Shown here: in pieces, positions 8,894 to 17,500 of the stretch | Layout of the letters: every line of letters begins with the position of its first letter | How positions within the stretch are numbered: position 1 is the first letter of the stretch | From: Bacteroidota bacterium | GTDB lineage: Bacteria > Bacteroidota > Bacteroidia > Bacteroidales > P3 | Direction of reading: 5' to 3' | DNA length: 64,000 bases | Assembly: GCA_017860275.1 (NCBI GenBank) | Contig: JAFNAQ010000004.1 | Span: 124,001-188,000, forward strand | Program-made: the position numbers and the translations under genes | Notes under the pieces: model-generated | The model's input: the letters and a program-made list of their open reading frames with translations, nothing else | The model's database searches: none | What the model was told of the DNA's origin: nothing

Positions 8894-10735
8894 ATGAGCG
8901 ATAGTATAAAGCACGAATGTGGAATAGCAATGCTTAGGCTAAGAAAGCCTTTGGAGTATTACGAAAAGAAGTATGGGTCGAAGTATTGGGCTTTGAATAG
9001 GATGTATCTCTTGATGGAGAAGCAGCATAATAGAGGTCAAGATGGAGCAGGCTTGGCTAATATCAAATTCAATACTCCAGCAGGAGAGCAATTTATACAT
9101 ATTGCAAAATCGAATAGCTCTAAGCCTATCCAAGATGTTTTTGCTCAAGCCTTCAAAGGGGATGATTTTGTTGGAGAGCTTTACCTTGGGCATCTTCGTT
9201 ATGGAACCTTTGGAAAGAATGAACTTGAAAATCTTCATCCATTCCTTCGCCAGAGTAATTGGCGCTCAAGGAGTCTTGTGCTTGCAGGAAACTTTAATCT
9301 AACCAATATCGACGAGTTATTGGACAAACTTATGGAACTAGGGCAACACCCTGTAAAGACTGCCGATACTGCAATTATTCTGGAGAAGTTAGGTAGCTTT
9401 GTCGATAGGGAAGTTGAGAAAGTCTTCAAATCTTATAAACTTAAAGGATATAATAACTCTGAAATATCGAAACTTGTTGAAGAGGAATTAGATATTCAAA
9501 ACATATTAGTAAGAGCAGCCAAACGTTGGGATGGAGGTTATGTGATGGGAGGAATGTTAGGACATGGCGATGCTTTTGTGCTTAGGGATGAGAATGGAAT
9601 AAGACCTTGTTTCTATTATTATAATGATGAGATAGCAGTAATAACATCAGAAAGGCCAGTGATACAGACAGCCTTTAATGTAAAGATAAATGATGTAAAG
9701 GAACTTGAACCTGGTCATGCCATTATCATTAAAAGAAATGGAGAGGTAGCGATAAAGAAGGTTAAAGAGCCATCGGCAAATCCTCAAAAATGTTCCTTCG
9801 AGAGAATTTATTTCTCGCGAGGTACCGATTCAGATATTTATAGAGAAAGAAAGGCTTTGGGATGGAACCTAAGAGAAGATGTTCTAAAGGCAATAGACTA
9901 TGATCTCAAGAATACAGTTATATCATATATTCCAAATACAGCCTCAGTTGCCTTTCAAGGTCTTGCTCAATCACTTAACGAATATGTAGACAACAAGAGA
10001 ATAGAGGAGATACTTCAAAACAAGAATGAGTTAACAGAGGATAAACTGAAAGAGATTTTCTCACTTGCACCACGAAGAGAATATATTGCGGTGAAGGATG
10101 TTAAGATGAGAACCTTTATCACAAACGATGACGAGAGAGATCATATGGTTGCCCATGTTTATGATGTAACTTATGGACAAGTAAGAAATGATATAGACAA
10201 TCTAGTAGTCCTTGACGACAGTATAGTTAGAGGCACAACCCTAAAGCAAAGCATAATACGTATCCTTGATAGGCTACACCCTAAGAAGATAATCATTGCA
10301 TCTTCTGCACCACAGATTCGTTACCCTGATTGTTATGGGATAGATATGTCGAGAATGGGAGACTTTATCGCCTTCAATGCCGCAATAAACCTATTGAAAG
10401 AAAAGGGAATGCAGAATGTAATCGATGAGGTTTATCGCAAATCAAAGGCACAAGAAAACCTTCCAAAAGAAGTGATAGTAAACCATGTAAAGGAAATCTA
10501 TGCAAATCTATCGACCGAAGAAATATCCAAAAAGATAACCTCCTTACTAACTCCAGAGGACTGTGTTGCAGAAATAGAAATAGTTTACCAAACTCTAGAA
10601 GGCTTACGCCAAGCCTGCCCAGACCATAGGGGCGATTGGTATTTCTCAGGCAATTACCCAACCCCAGGAGGAAACAAAGTAGTAAACCAAGCCTTCATAA
10701 ACTACTACGAAGGAAACAACAAAAGAGCCTATTAA
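8894..10735 (+). CDS. purF: Amidophosphoribosyltransferase-type enzyme (long Bacteroidetes form)
   Basis: A 613-residue class II glutamine amidotransferase joined to a phosphoribosyltransferase domain. The N-terminal nucleophile sequence CGIAM begins at C9, so removal of an eight-residue leader (ending HE) would be needed to expose it. NRGQDGAGLA and HLRYGT belong to the glutaminase site; VVLDDSIVRGTTL (about 438-450) is the PRPP-binding loop. The reaction would be PRPP + glutamine to phosphoribosylamine, the first purine step. It is about 120 residues longer than typical PurF, and Bacteroidales often carry this form beside a shorter canonical one, so its exact role is less certain than its family. 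Confidence 0.88.
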   Translation: MSDSIKHECGIAMLRLRKPLEYYEKKYGSKYWALNRMYLLMEKQHNRGQDGAGLANIKFNTPAGEQFIHIAKSNSSKPIQDVFAQAFKGDDFVGELYLGHLRYGTFGKNELENLHPFLRQSNWRSRSLVLAGNFNLTNIDELLDKLMELGQHPVKTADTAIILEKLGSFVDREVEKVFKSYKLKGYNNSEISKLVEEELDIQNILVRAAKRWDGGYVMGGMLGHGDAFVLRDENGIRPCFYYYNDEIAVITSERPVIQTAFNVKINDVKELEPGHAIIIKRNGEVAIKKVKEPSANPQKCSFERIYFSRGTDSDIYRERKALGWNLREDVLKAIDYDLKNTVISYIPNTASVAFQGLAQSLNEYVDNKRIEEILQNKNELTEDKLKEIFSLAPRREYIAVKDVKMRTFITNDDERDHMVAHVYDVTYGQVRNDIDNLVVLDDSIVRGTTLKQSIIRILDRLHPKKIIIASSAPQIRYPDCYGIDMSRMGDFIAFNAAINLLKEKGMQNVIDEVYRKSKAQENLPKEVIVNHVKEIYANLSTEEISKKITSLLTPEDCVAEIEIVYQTLEGLRQACPDHRGDWYFSGNYPTPGGNKVVNQAFINYYEGNNKRAY

Positions 10736-10749
10736 CTAGGCTTTTTTTG
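10721..10749 (+). terminator. Terminator of the ileS-recA-nadE-purF cluster
   Basis: Stem AGCCTA/TAGGCT (10726-10731 with 10737-10742) followed by seven T. It overlaps the stop codon of the preceding gene. Confidence 0.8.
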
Positions 10750-10854
10750 TTGATTAAGTAAGAGAATACCTGTTAAGTTTAGAGTATTTATTGATATAAT
10801 TGTATTATTTATATTAATATACCAATATTCTTACGAAAAATTTCACTAATTTCT

Positions 10855-10883
10855 TTGTATATAAAAAATATTTTCTATATTTG
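10855..10883 (+). promoter_or_regulatory. Promoter before the microsatellite frame
   Basis: TTG at 10855-10857, an 18-bp spacer and TATATTTG at 10876-10883 fit the Bacteroidetes consensus, 21 bp before an ATG at 10905. Confidence 0.55.
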
Positions 10884-10904
10884 CCAAGCTTTTACTGACA
10901 AGAA

Positions 10905-11150
<246 letters not shown>

Positions 11151-11291
11151 CACCCAATTGGCGTTTCTATAATTAGAATAACGCCCACCAAACCGAACTT
11201 TATTTTTTTGTATAAAGTAAAAATCAACAGAAAACTTTGTCTCTGTTCAAAGTAAACCAACAGAGAAATTTTAAATTTAATTTTTATTACT

Positions 11292-12335
11292 ATGTATAAA
11301 AACATATATAAATCAATTTTAGCTGCTGCATTAGTAGCATTAGTAATAACATCATGTACCGACGAGGCAGATGTATTGGACAATACACCAATAAAAAATA
11401 AAAAAACATTAACACAGCCAACTATCGAAAGACCTTACCCTGGTTATGAAGAATCAGATATGTCTTCAAGTGAAGCAATTCAATTAGTTTCAAGATTCGA
11501 TAAAGCAATGAAAGGAGATACAACAATATCCTCAATAGATATTACAAATGCTGTATCTGCTCTTGAAACATTTTTTAATTATGGAGTAGTTGCAAAACAA
11601 GAAATAGTAGATACAACTACCTATTATACTGGTTCTACTTTTCAATTCGAAGTAAATATTGATGGACAAGGAAATATTAATGGAGCAGAATTAGTTGATG
11701 CTTATACTACATTCTTAAACAATTTCCTACAACAAATGAATGGTAAATATTTACAATTCTCTGATTTATTTGTAAAAGCAGTAGGCAACGGAAAAGTAAT
11801 GTTTGGGTTAGAAATCCCAACTTTTACCGTATATGATAGAATAGTATGGGAACCTCATAAATGTAAAGTATTAAATTCACCAGATGGACCATTTGATATA
11901 CCTTTAGGAGCAACTATTAATTGGACATATCAGTATAATACATATGGAACATATGTAGATCAAGCAAGATTATCAGAGTTATGCTCAACATATGAAGACG
12001 GATTTATGTGTAATATAGAAACCCAACTTTATGGATATTTCGATACTTATAAATTTGCACAATCAGCTTTGGGGGATCCATTTATAGTAACTAGAGATGA
12101 TATGATAGATTATTATTTACCAAATGCAATAATAAAATCATGGGAACTTAATCCTAGTAACCCTTATAATAGCAATAATAATATAAAAATTGTAGATTTA
12201 CTATTTTCGAACTTATTTTTTAAAATTGGAGATGCTTTAAATGCATATTCATATGTTACTAAGAAAAGACATGGAATTTATGTTGATAATCCATATTGGT
12301 TATCATTAGATAATATCCTATTTGTAGGAATTTAA
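11292..12335 (+). CDS. Predicted lipoprotein of unknown function
   Basis: A 347-residue protein with a lipoprotein signal peptide: hydrophobic core followed by the lipobox ITSC, cysteine at residue 22, then acidic TDEAD, typical of Bacteroidetes outer-membrane or surface lipoproteins. The remainder is soluble-looking, with several Tyr/Asp-rich segments and scattered cysteines, and matches no family I recognise. It stands alone, with an inverted repeat terminator after it (12350-12397), and belongs to an accessory stretch of exported proteins (11.3-17.5 kb). Confidence 0.75.
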   Translation: MYKNIYKSILAAALVALVITSCTDEADVLDNTPIKNKKTLTQPTIERPYPGYEESDMSSSEAIQLVSRFDKAMKGDTTISSIDITNAVSALETFFNYGVVAKQEIVDTTTYYTGSTFQFEVNIDGQGNINGAELVDAYTTFLNNFLQQMNGKYLQFSDLFVKAVGNGKVMFGLEIPTFTVYDRIVWEPHKCKVLNSPDGPFDIPLGATINWTYQYNTYGTYVDQARLSELCSTYEDGFMCNIETQLYGYFDTYKFAQSALGDPFIVTRDDMIDYYLPNAIIKSWELNPSNPYNSNNNIKIVDLLFSNLFFKIGDALNAYSYVTKKRHGIYVDNPYWLSLDNILFVGI

Positions 12336-12349
12336 TTAATATGGATATT

Positions 12350-12397
12350 GTCCGTCTCTAATCATTTATTAAAAGAAGTAAATTCTTAGAGACGGAC
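12350..12397 (+). terminator. Inverted repeat between lipoprotein and T9SS cargo gene
   Basis: Perfect 12-bp arms GTCCGTCTCTAA and TTAGAGACGGAC with a 24-nt loop, followed by AGTTTT. The long loop makes it a weaker terminator candidate; it could also be a protein-binding site just before the next ATG at 12418. Confidence 0.6.
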
Positions 12398-12417
12398 AGT
12401 TTTAAAAACAATTTTTT

Positions 12418-13902
12418 ATGAAAAAACAAATAGGTTTTATAGTTCTATTTTTAATCCCTTTTGCAATTAACGCACAAATTGGAGATACTGTAATTACACG
12501 CAACAACGAAAAGGTATACAAATTTGATTCGACTAAGTATTATCCAAAGATATTTCATGACTATGATGATTATGATAATAACTGGGTTACCCTAATAAAT
12601 AGAGGGACTAATAATGATCTTGATATTTATAAGCTTGATAATAATTTGAATATTTTAGATTCACTAAAGACAGCTACACAAAATCTATCTATTAAATTGA
12701 ATAATAAATTATATGGGATTGATAACCATACTTATAAGTATACTAATAACAATATATTTATAGATACAATTACTTTTTTTTGTTATGATATAAATGGGAA
12801 TCAATTAATAAGGAAAATTATTGGTACTTATGATAGTGATACCCTTAAATTTGAGAGCTTAAATTCTATTGTTTTCTTTACAAAAGAAAAACAATTTTTA
12901 ATAATACAAAACAATTATACTTATTCACCTATTCTTTATTCAAAGTTAATGATAATAGATACATTAGGGAATATACTAAAAACAAAAATTCATAAATTCG
13001 AAGAATATTCGGGTGTAGAAATAGTTGAGACGGACAGTAATTATGAGTTATTAAGCAATATTCATTATGATAAAATGTATACAAAAATATTTAGCTTAGA
13101 TAAAAATAACTTAGAAATTATAGATACTATAGATGGGTTTGATTCAGAAATAGCAAATACGAATCTATATAATATTAATGATTCAACCTTTGTTACTATT
13201 GGAAGCTATGATGAAGGCTATGATGAGATGCAAACGCAAATTAAAATAGTAAACAGACATACATTAAAATGCAAGACTATAAAATTTCCTATAGATATTA
13301 AAAATCAAGTTGATTTTGCTTGTTTTCTCCCAGAGTTTTCGAAGAAATTAGACTATATAAACACAGACTCTATATATTATGTTTGCTATTCATTTAAGGA
13401 CACAATATATAATAGAGTTATCAACCCTATGAATAGTAAATACCAAATATTAAGGATAATAAACTTTAATATTAATGGAGATTTAAATTATGACTATGCA
13501 TATGGCTTTGATACTACCACATGGAAACAAGTAAATGGGATAAAGGCAACAACAGACGGAGGTTTAATTATAGCTGTTGAGACACTTAAAGAAGGATATT
13601 TGATTAAGTTTATGCCTAATGGTTTTGTTGGGCTTAGTAATGTTGAGAGTGGGGAGAGGGCTAGTTTGAGGGTTTATCCTAATCCGGCTAAGGATTTTGT
13701 TTTGGTGGATATTGAGGCTGATAGGTTTGATAAGGCTGATATTGAGATTTATGATTTGAATGGTAGAATGGTTAAGAGTAGTAGGCTTTCGGCTAAGGTT
13801 GGAAATAGGATTGATGTTTCGGACTTGAAGGCTGGGGTTTATTCTTATAGAGTTGTGCTTAATGGTAAAGGCGTTAGCGGGAAGATTGTTATTGGAGAAT
13901 AG
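12418..13902 (+). CDS. Secreted protein with T9SS type A sorting domain, unknown function
   Basis: A 494-residue exported protein. The signal peptide (residues 1-20, ending INAQ) is clear. The middle part is Asn/Asp/Tyr-rich, with repeated short beta-strand stretches of a propeller-like type (DTLGNI, DINGN, NINGDL), but no catalytic motif was found. The last 75 residues are a Por secretion sorting domain: LRVYPNPAKDFV, IEIYDLNGRMV and a terminal GKIVIGE. The protein is thus expected to be moved across the outer membrane by T9SS and released or anchored. porT, a T9SS component, is at 26.6 kb. Confidence 0.8.
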   Translation: MKKQIGFIVLFLIPFAINAQIGDTVITRNNEKVYKFDSTKYYPKIFHDYDDYDNNWVTLINRGTNNDLDIYKLDNNLNILDSLKTATQNLSIKLNNKLYGIDNHTYKYTNNNIFIDTITFFCYDINGNQLIRKIIGTYDSDTLKFESLNSIVFFTKEKQFLIIQNNYTYSPILYSKLMIIDTLGNILKTKIHKFEEYSGVEIVETDSNYELLSNIHYDKMYTKIFSLDKNNLEIIDTIDGFDSEIANTNLYNINDSTFVTIGSYDEGYDEMQTQIKIVNRHTLKCKTIKFPIDIKNQVDFACFLPEFSKKLDYINTDSIYYVCYSFKDTIYNRVINPMNSKYQILRIINFNINGDLNYDYAYGFDTTTWKQVNGIKATTDGGLIIAVETLKEGYLIKFMPNGFVGLSNVESGERASLRVYPNPAKDFVLVDIEADRFDKADIEIYDLNGRMVKSSRLSAKVGNRIDVSDLKAGVYSYRVVLNGKGVSGKIVIGE

Positions 13903-13911
13903 GATTTTTTA

Positions 13912-13990
13912 TAGTGAAAAGGTAAGAGTGAAGAGAGAAAAGTGGGGAACTAAAAGTGAAAAGTTAAGAGTGAAAAGTGAAAAGGTGGGA
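13912..13990. repeat. Degenerate AGTGAAAAG repeat tract
   Basis: Several imperfect copies of AGTGAAAAG / AGAGTGAA spaced irregularly in the gap after the T9SS cargo gene. Purine-strand bias is strong. No gene is present between 13903 and 14197 apart from this and the 22-bp tandem array. Confidence 0.6.
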
Positions 13991-14044
13991 ACTTTTTGGA
14001 TTTAGTTCCTCATATTTTGGATTTTTCTAAAGACTTTTAGGGTC

Positions 14045-14132
14045 AAAAAGGGGCTTTTTATAGTACAAAAAGCGGCTTTTTGAGGTATAAAAGGTGGCTT
14101 TTTATGGTGTAAAAAGGGGCTTTTTAGGGTGA
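14045..14132. repeat. 22-bp tandem repeat, four units
   Basis: Four back-to-back units of exactly 22 bp (starts 14045, 14067, 14089, 14111). Each begins with the near-palindrome AAAAAGGGGCTTTTT (variants in the third and fourth G) and ends in a GGT-rich spacer. The array ends 65 bp before the ATG of the first HU-like gene. Confidence 0.9.
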
Positions 14133-14197
14133 TTTATCAATGATATTTTTTATAAAGTCAAAGACATTTATTATAAAAACAAAGCAATTTACTTATT

Positions 14198-14617
14198 ATG
14201 GCAATAAGATTTTTCAAATTTAGGATTAAAGTTTCGATAAATGGCGAAGTCAAGGATAAATATGTTCCGAGGATTCAACTTCAAAGTGAGGTTGGATTTG
14301 ACCAGATTGCTGAGATTGTCGAGAAAAAAAGTACTATGAGTAGGGGTGATCTTTTGGGCGTTTTGGCTGAGATAGAGACTGCCGTGCTTTGGATGGTGGA
14401 GAATGGACATCCCGTTAAGCTGAATTTATTGGGTTCTTTTTTCCCAGCCATTGAGGCTATGGCGGTGGATAGCCCCGAAGAGGTGACGGCAAAGACAATA
14501 AAGAGATTTAAGTGTATTTATAAACCCTCGATTTATCTTAAGAAAAGGTTTAAGAATGTTGATTTTTCGCTTGTAGATAATGTGGTTAAAGAGGTGAAAT
14601 ATAAGAGAGATAAATAA
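14198..14617 (+). CDS. HU-like DNA-binding protein (HU-HIG type)
   Basis: A 139-residue protein resembling the Bacteroidetes HU-related family. It has a helical N-terminal dimerisation part (IAEIVEKKSTMSRGDLLGVLAEIETAVLWMVENG), where MSRGD is the usual HU helix-turn, followed by GHPVKLNLLGSF and a basic C-terminal half. A clear paralogue follows 58 bp downstream. The likely role is non-sequence-specific binding and bending of DNA; such proteins are common beside exported-protein genes in this phylum. Function is inferred from family resemblance only. Confidence 0.8.
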   Translation: MAIRFFKFRIKVSINGEVKDKYVPRIQLQSEVGFDQIAEIVEKKSTMSRGDLLGVLAEIETAVLWMVENGHPVKLNLLGSFFPAIEAMAVDSPEEVTAKTIKRFKCIYKPSIYLKKRFKNVDFSLVDNVVKEVKYKRDK

Positions 14618-14675
14618 AACATTTTGCTGCTTTTTGTGGCAAAGAAATTTAATAGATTTATTAACACAACAAATT

Positions 14676-15083
14676 ATGAAATTTAAGAAAACAAAAAAGG
14701 ACATTCACGTCGGATATAATCCGGGTGAGAAGTATTTGGCTCAACTAGTCAAATATGAGACAATTAGCTTTAAGACCATGGCTCAGATGATAGAGAAATC
14801 GAGCACTGTAAGCAGGGGTGATATTATGAATGTTATGGATTCCATGATGGCTCAGACCCTGTTTATGCTTAAGGCTGGTCATCCTGTTAAGTATGATGGT
14901 TTTGGAACCTTCCACATTAAGACCAAGGTTAAGGCTATGAATACTCCAGAAGAGGTTACGGCAAGCACAATTGAGAGTATTGCAATTAGTTTCCTTCCCG
15001 ATAAAGAAGCAAGAGACGATATGAAAACGGTTTCAATCAGTATCGATGATATAGAAGAAATAGTACCACCTGTTACTCCTTAA
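14676..15083 (+). CDS. HU-like DNA-binding protein (HU-HIG type), second copy
   Basis: 135 residues starting from the ATG at 14676, chosen because the lysine-rich MKFKKTKKD matches the start type of its neighbour and the upstream in-frame codons look non-coding. The core MAQMIEKSSTVSRGDIMNVMDSMMAQTLFMLKAGHPVKYDGFGTF aligns with the preceding HU-like protein, including SRGD and GHPVK. The tail is acidic (DDIEEIVPPVTP), unlike the basic tail of the first copy, so the two may form different or mixed dimers. A strong terminator follows at 15110. Confidence 0.82.
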   Translation: MKFKKTKKDIHVGYNPGEKYLAQLVKYETISFKTMAQMIEKSSTVSRGDIMNVMDSMMAQTLFMLKAGHPVKYDGFGTFHIKTKVKAMNTPEEVTASTIESIAISFLPDKEARDDMKTVSISIDDIEEIVPPVTP

Positions 15084-15109
15084 TTGATAAGTTGAAAAAA
15101 GTAAATTAA

Positions 15110-15139
15110 AAAAAGCTCTCCCAAATAGGAGAGCTTTTT
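15110..15139 (+). terminator. Terminator after the HU-like pair
   Basis: Perfect 12-bp stem AAAAAGCTCTCC/GGAGAGCTTTTT with a 6-nt loop, ending in T. Confidence 0.9.
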
Positions 15140-15259
15140 GCTTTATTTTGTTTTCGTTACTTTATTTCGCTACCTAGTTTTAAATGAAAACAAATTATGT
15201 GACATTTATAACCTTTTTATATTTATTTCATAAATATGTTTATAATCAAAAATTTTATT

Positions 15260-15267
15260 TATATTTG
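15260..15267 (+). promoter_or_regulatory. -7 element before the HELAH lipoprotein gene
   Basis: TATATTTG, a full TAnnTTTG match, 74 bp before the ATG at 15342. No clear TTG is found at the usual distance upstream. Confidence 0.45.
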
Positions 15268-15341
15268 CGTCTTTTCTAATTTATTTGGTTCAATTTAACC
15301 TGATTAGAAAATCAAATTTATTAATTAATTAAATATTTATT

Positions 15342-16949
15342 ATGAAAAAAACATTTAGATTATTATTTTTTATTCTTCCACTTTTTATCCTCTCATGTAC
15401 TAATGAGGAGGAAGTTGGCACAGGAAGTTCTTCTTCTCTTAAGAGTACAGGCTCCAACGATGAAATTATTTTAGGAGTACATTATCCAAATCCTTATTCT
15501 CTTACTAATATGTTAGCTTCATATAATGACTTAGTGAATACAGGTCAGATTGGAGGAAACTTTCAGGTTCAATTAACCGATTTATATGTTCGTTTTTTGC
15601 CTTCTGATTCAACTCAATTAAATTTTTTGAATGAAAGTGGATTGGAATTATTTGATTATCCTATGGATTATGAAATTGTTAAAGAGGGAACATATTATCA
15701 TGACCCGTCAATCCCTGCTGATCAAATTACATGGCTTTATACCACGGTGCCTGCTGGTTATAATTTTAATCAATCAATAACATATCAGATTTTGGATAGC
15801 TGTTTTATTCCAGTGGATAATTCAGAGGATAAGATTGCAAGTGAATATGATATTCTTGAACAACATTCTTTTGCTCGTCTAGGTTTATTAGAGATATTTA
15901 GACCTGAAGAGAGTGATGCAAAAGGATGGTTTACTGGCTATAGACCAAAGGGAATTTTTAAGGTGGAAGATAGTGAAATTACAACTCCAGGTTTAGTTCC
16001 TGTAAAGGGAGTGAAGGTTAAGTGTAATATTATAGTTAAATGGGCATCGGCATATACAAATGCCAACGGAGAATATACTATGAATAGAAAATTCTCTATC
16101 AATCCTCTCTATTCGGTACGTTTCGTAAATAATAGGGATTTCACAATTTGGACGCATTTTAATCCTTTTTGTCCTGCTCTACATTTTATAGGGAAGAAGA
16201 GTAGAAAGGGATATAATATTAATATTTACAAGACCTCATGTGTTTGGGATTTGGCTACAATCAATAATGCCGCTTATGAATATTATGAGAATTTATGCAC
16301 TGGAGCTAATGCGATTACTGCACCACCATCAAAACTTAAGATTTTGGCAGTTAGAGGACATGATGCAAGTTGTGCAGGTATGTTTAGAAGGATTGATCAT
16401 CTCCTATATTTTAATGGGAATAGTTCATTTGGAGATTTTATGGTTAATTTTTTTGCCGCAGTTCCAACAAATCTTTTGTTCCATTTGGCAAAATATGCTT
16501 TGCCTGACATAATAATTGGTACGGGTACAAATTCCTCTCATATAATATCTGAAGACACATATCATGAATTAGCACATGCTAGTCATTTTTCTAAGGTTGG
16601 AAGTGATTTTTGGGCAGATTATATTAACTATATAATAACTTATGGGGCATATGGGTCACAATCTTCTAATAAATCAGGTATTTGTGGTGTTGGAGAAATG
16701 TGGGGATTTGGTATAGGATATATGAATGGATATGAAAAATATAATACAATCCCTATTCTATCTGGAGAGTGGTTCTCCCCAAATATTGTATCTGATTTGA
16801 TTATAGGTGGGGTGCTAACAAAAAAACAAATCTTTGATTGTTTGGAGTATCAAATTAACAGTCATCAGAAATTAAAGGAAAAGCTAATATTAGCATATCC
16901 AACAAAGTCAGCAGAAATTTCAGAAATATTTAGTATACATGAATTCTAA
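15342..16949 (+). CDS. Lipoprotein with a putative HExxH zinc-peptidase motif
   Basis: A 535-residue lipoprotein (signal peptide with lipobox ILSC, then acidic TNEEE). Around residues 225-250 a short carboxypeptidase-regulatory-like stretch (VKGVKVKC, YTNANGEYTM) is visible. In the C-terminal third TYHELAHASHF contains HELAH at 408-412, the HExxH zinc-binding motif, and GEMWG about 40 residues later could supply a third glutamate ligand. A surface-anchored metalloprotease is therefore plausible, but I do not recognise a named peptidase family. The stop overlaps the start of the next lipoprotein gene by 11 bp, so the two are probably translated together. Confidence 0.72.
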   Translation: MKKTFRLLFFILPLFILSCTNEEEVGTGSSSSLKSTGSNDEIILGVHYPNPYSLTNMLASYNDLVNTGQIGGNFQVQLTDLYVRFLPSDSTQLNFLNESGLELFDYPMDYEIVKEGTYYHDPSIPADQITWLYTTVPAGYNFNQSITYQILDSCFIPVDNSEDKIASEYDILEQHSFARLGLLEIFRPEESDAKGWFTGYRPKGIFKVEDSEITTPGLVPVKGVKVKCNIIVKWASAYTNANGEYTMNRKFSINPLYSVRFVNNRDFTIWTHFNPFCPALHFIGKKSRKGYNINIYKTSCVWDLATINNAAYEYYENLCTGANAITAPPSKLKILAVRGHDASCAGMFRRIDHLLYFNGNSSFGDFMVNFFAAVPTNLLFHLAKYALPDIIIGTGTNSSHIISEDTYHELAHASHFSKVGSDFWADYINYIITYGAYGSQSSNKSGICGVGEMWGFGIGYMNGYEKYNTIPILSGEWFSPNIVSDLIIGGVLTKKQIFDCLEYQINSHQKLKEKLILAYPTKSAEISEIFSIHEF

Positions 16950-17451
16950 AATAAATAAAATAGGAGTATTACTAATAATAGTAATCTTCTTTTCATCTTG
17001 TACTTATTTCTTAGATTCGTTCTGCGGTGAATCCGAGAATGATACTAATATTGTGACTTTCAAGATGAAAAATTTGACTGGTGAGCAGTTAATACTTAAA
17101 TCTAAGATTAATCTTTGTTGCACAAATTGTTCATATCAAGAAGAAGGATTTCATAAGATGATTATTGAGCCTGATAGTAATATGGTGATATCTAGAGTAA
17201 GAGTAAGCGACAAAATCAAAGATTGCTTGTTTAATGTATTAGGTTACATTAAATATAATTATGATACAGTGTTTATTTATTCTAAGGATAATGTATTATT
17301 AAAGACTTGGGCAGAGCAAGATAAAGACAAGGAAGGAGTTCAGTTTTTTAATCAAAATTCATGGAGTAAATATACTTGGACTAAGGATGATTCGTATCAT
17401 ATATATACGGATTATACATTTGATTTAAAGCCAGAGGATATTAATAAATAG
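16939..17451 (+). CDS. Small cysteine-containing lipoprotein, unknown function
   Basis: A 170-residue lipoprotein with signal peptide and lipobox FSSC (cysteine at 21). The mature part carries a cysteine cluster (INLCCTNCSYQ) that could form disulphides or bind metal. Its start lies inside the end of the HELAH lipoprotein gene, so it is likely its partner. No family was recognised. Confidence 0.7.
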   Translation: MNSKINKIGVLLIIVIFFSSCTYFLDSFCGESENDTNIVTFKMKNLTGEQLILKSKINLCCTNCSYQEEGFHKMIIEPDSNMVISRVRVSDKIKDCLFNVLGYIKYNYDTVFIYSKDNVLLKTWAEQDKDKEGVQFFNQNSWSKYTWTKDDSYHIYTDYTFDLKPEDINK

Positions 17452-17453
17452 AT

Positions 17454-17477
17454 AAAGGGAAGCATTTGCTTCCCTTT
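17454..17477. terminator. Bidirectional terminator between lipoprotein and nadB
   Basis: Perfect 11-bp stem AAAGGGAAGCA/TGCTTCCCTTT with a 2-nt spacer (effectively a 4-nt loop), placed between two convergent genes and flanked by A and T runs on both sides. Confidence 0.85.
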
Positions 17478-17500
17478 TGTTTTATAATCTATTGCTTTAT

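Noticed and set aside
12389-13040. 12-mer GAGACGGACAGT shared by the hairpin at 12350-12397 and the gene at 12418
   Set aside because: Only one extra copy, inside coding sequence; probably coincidence.
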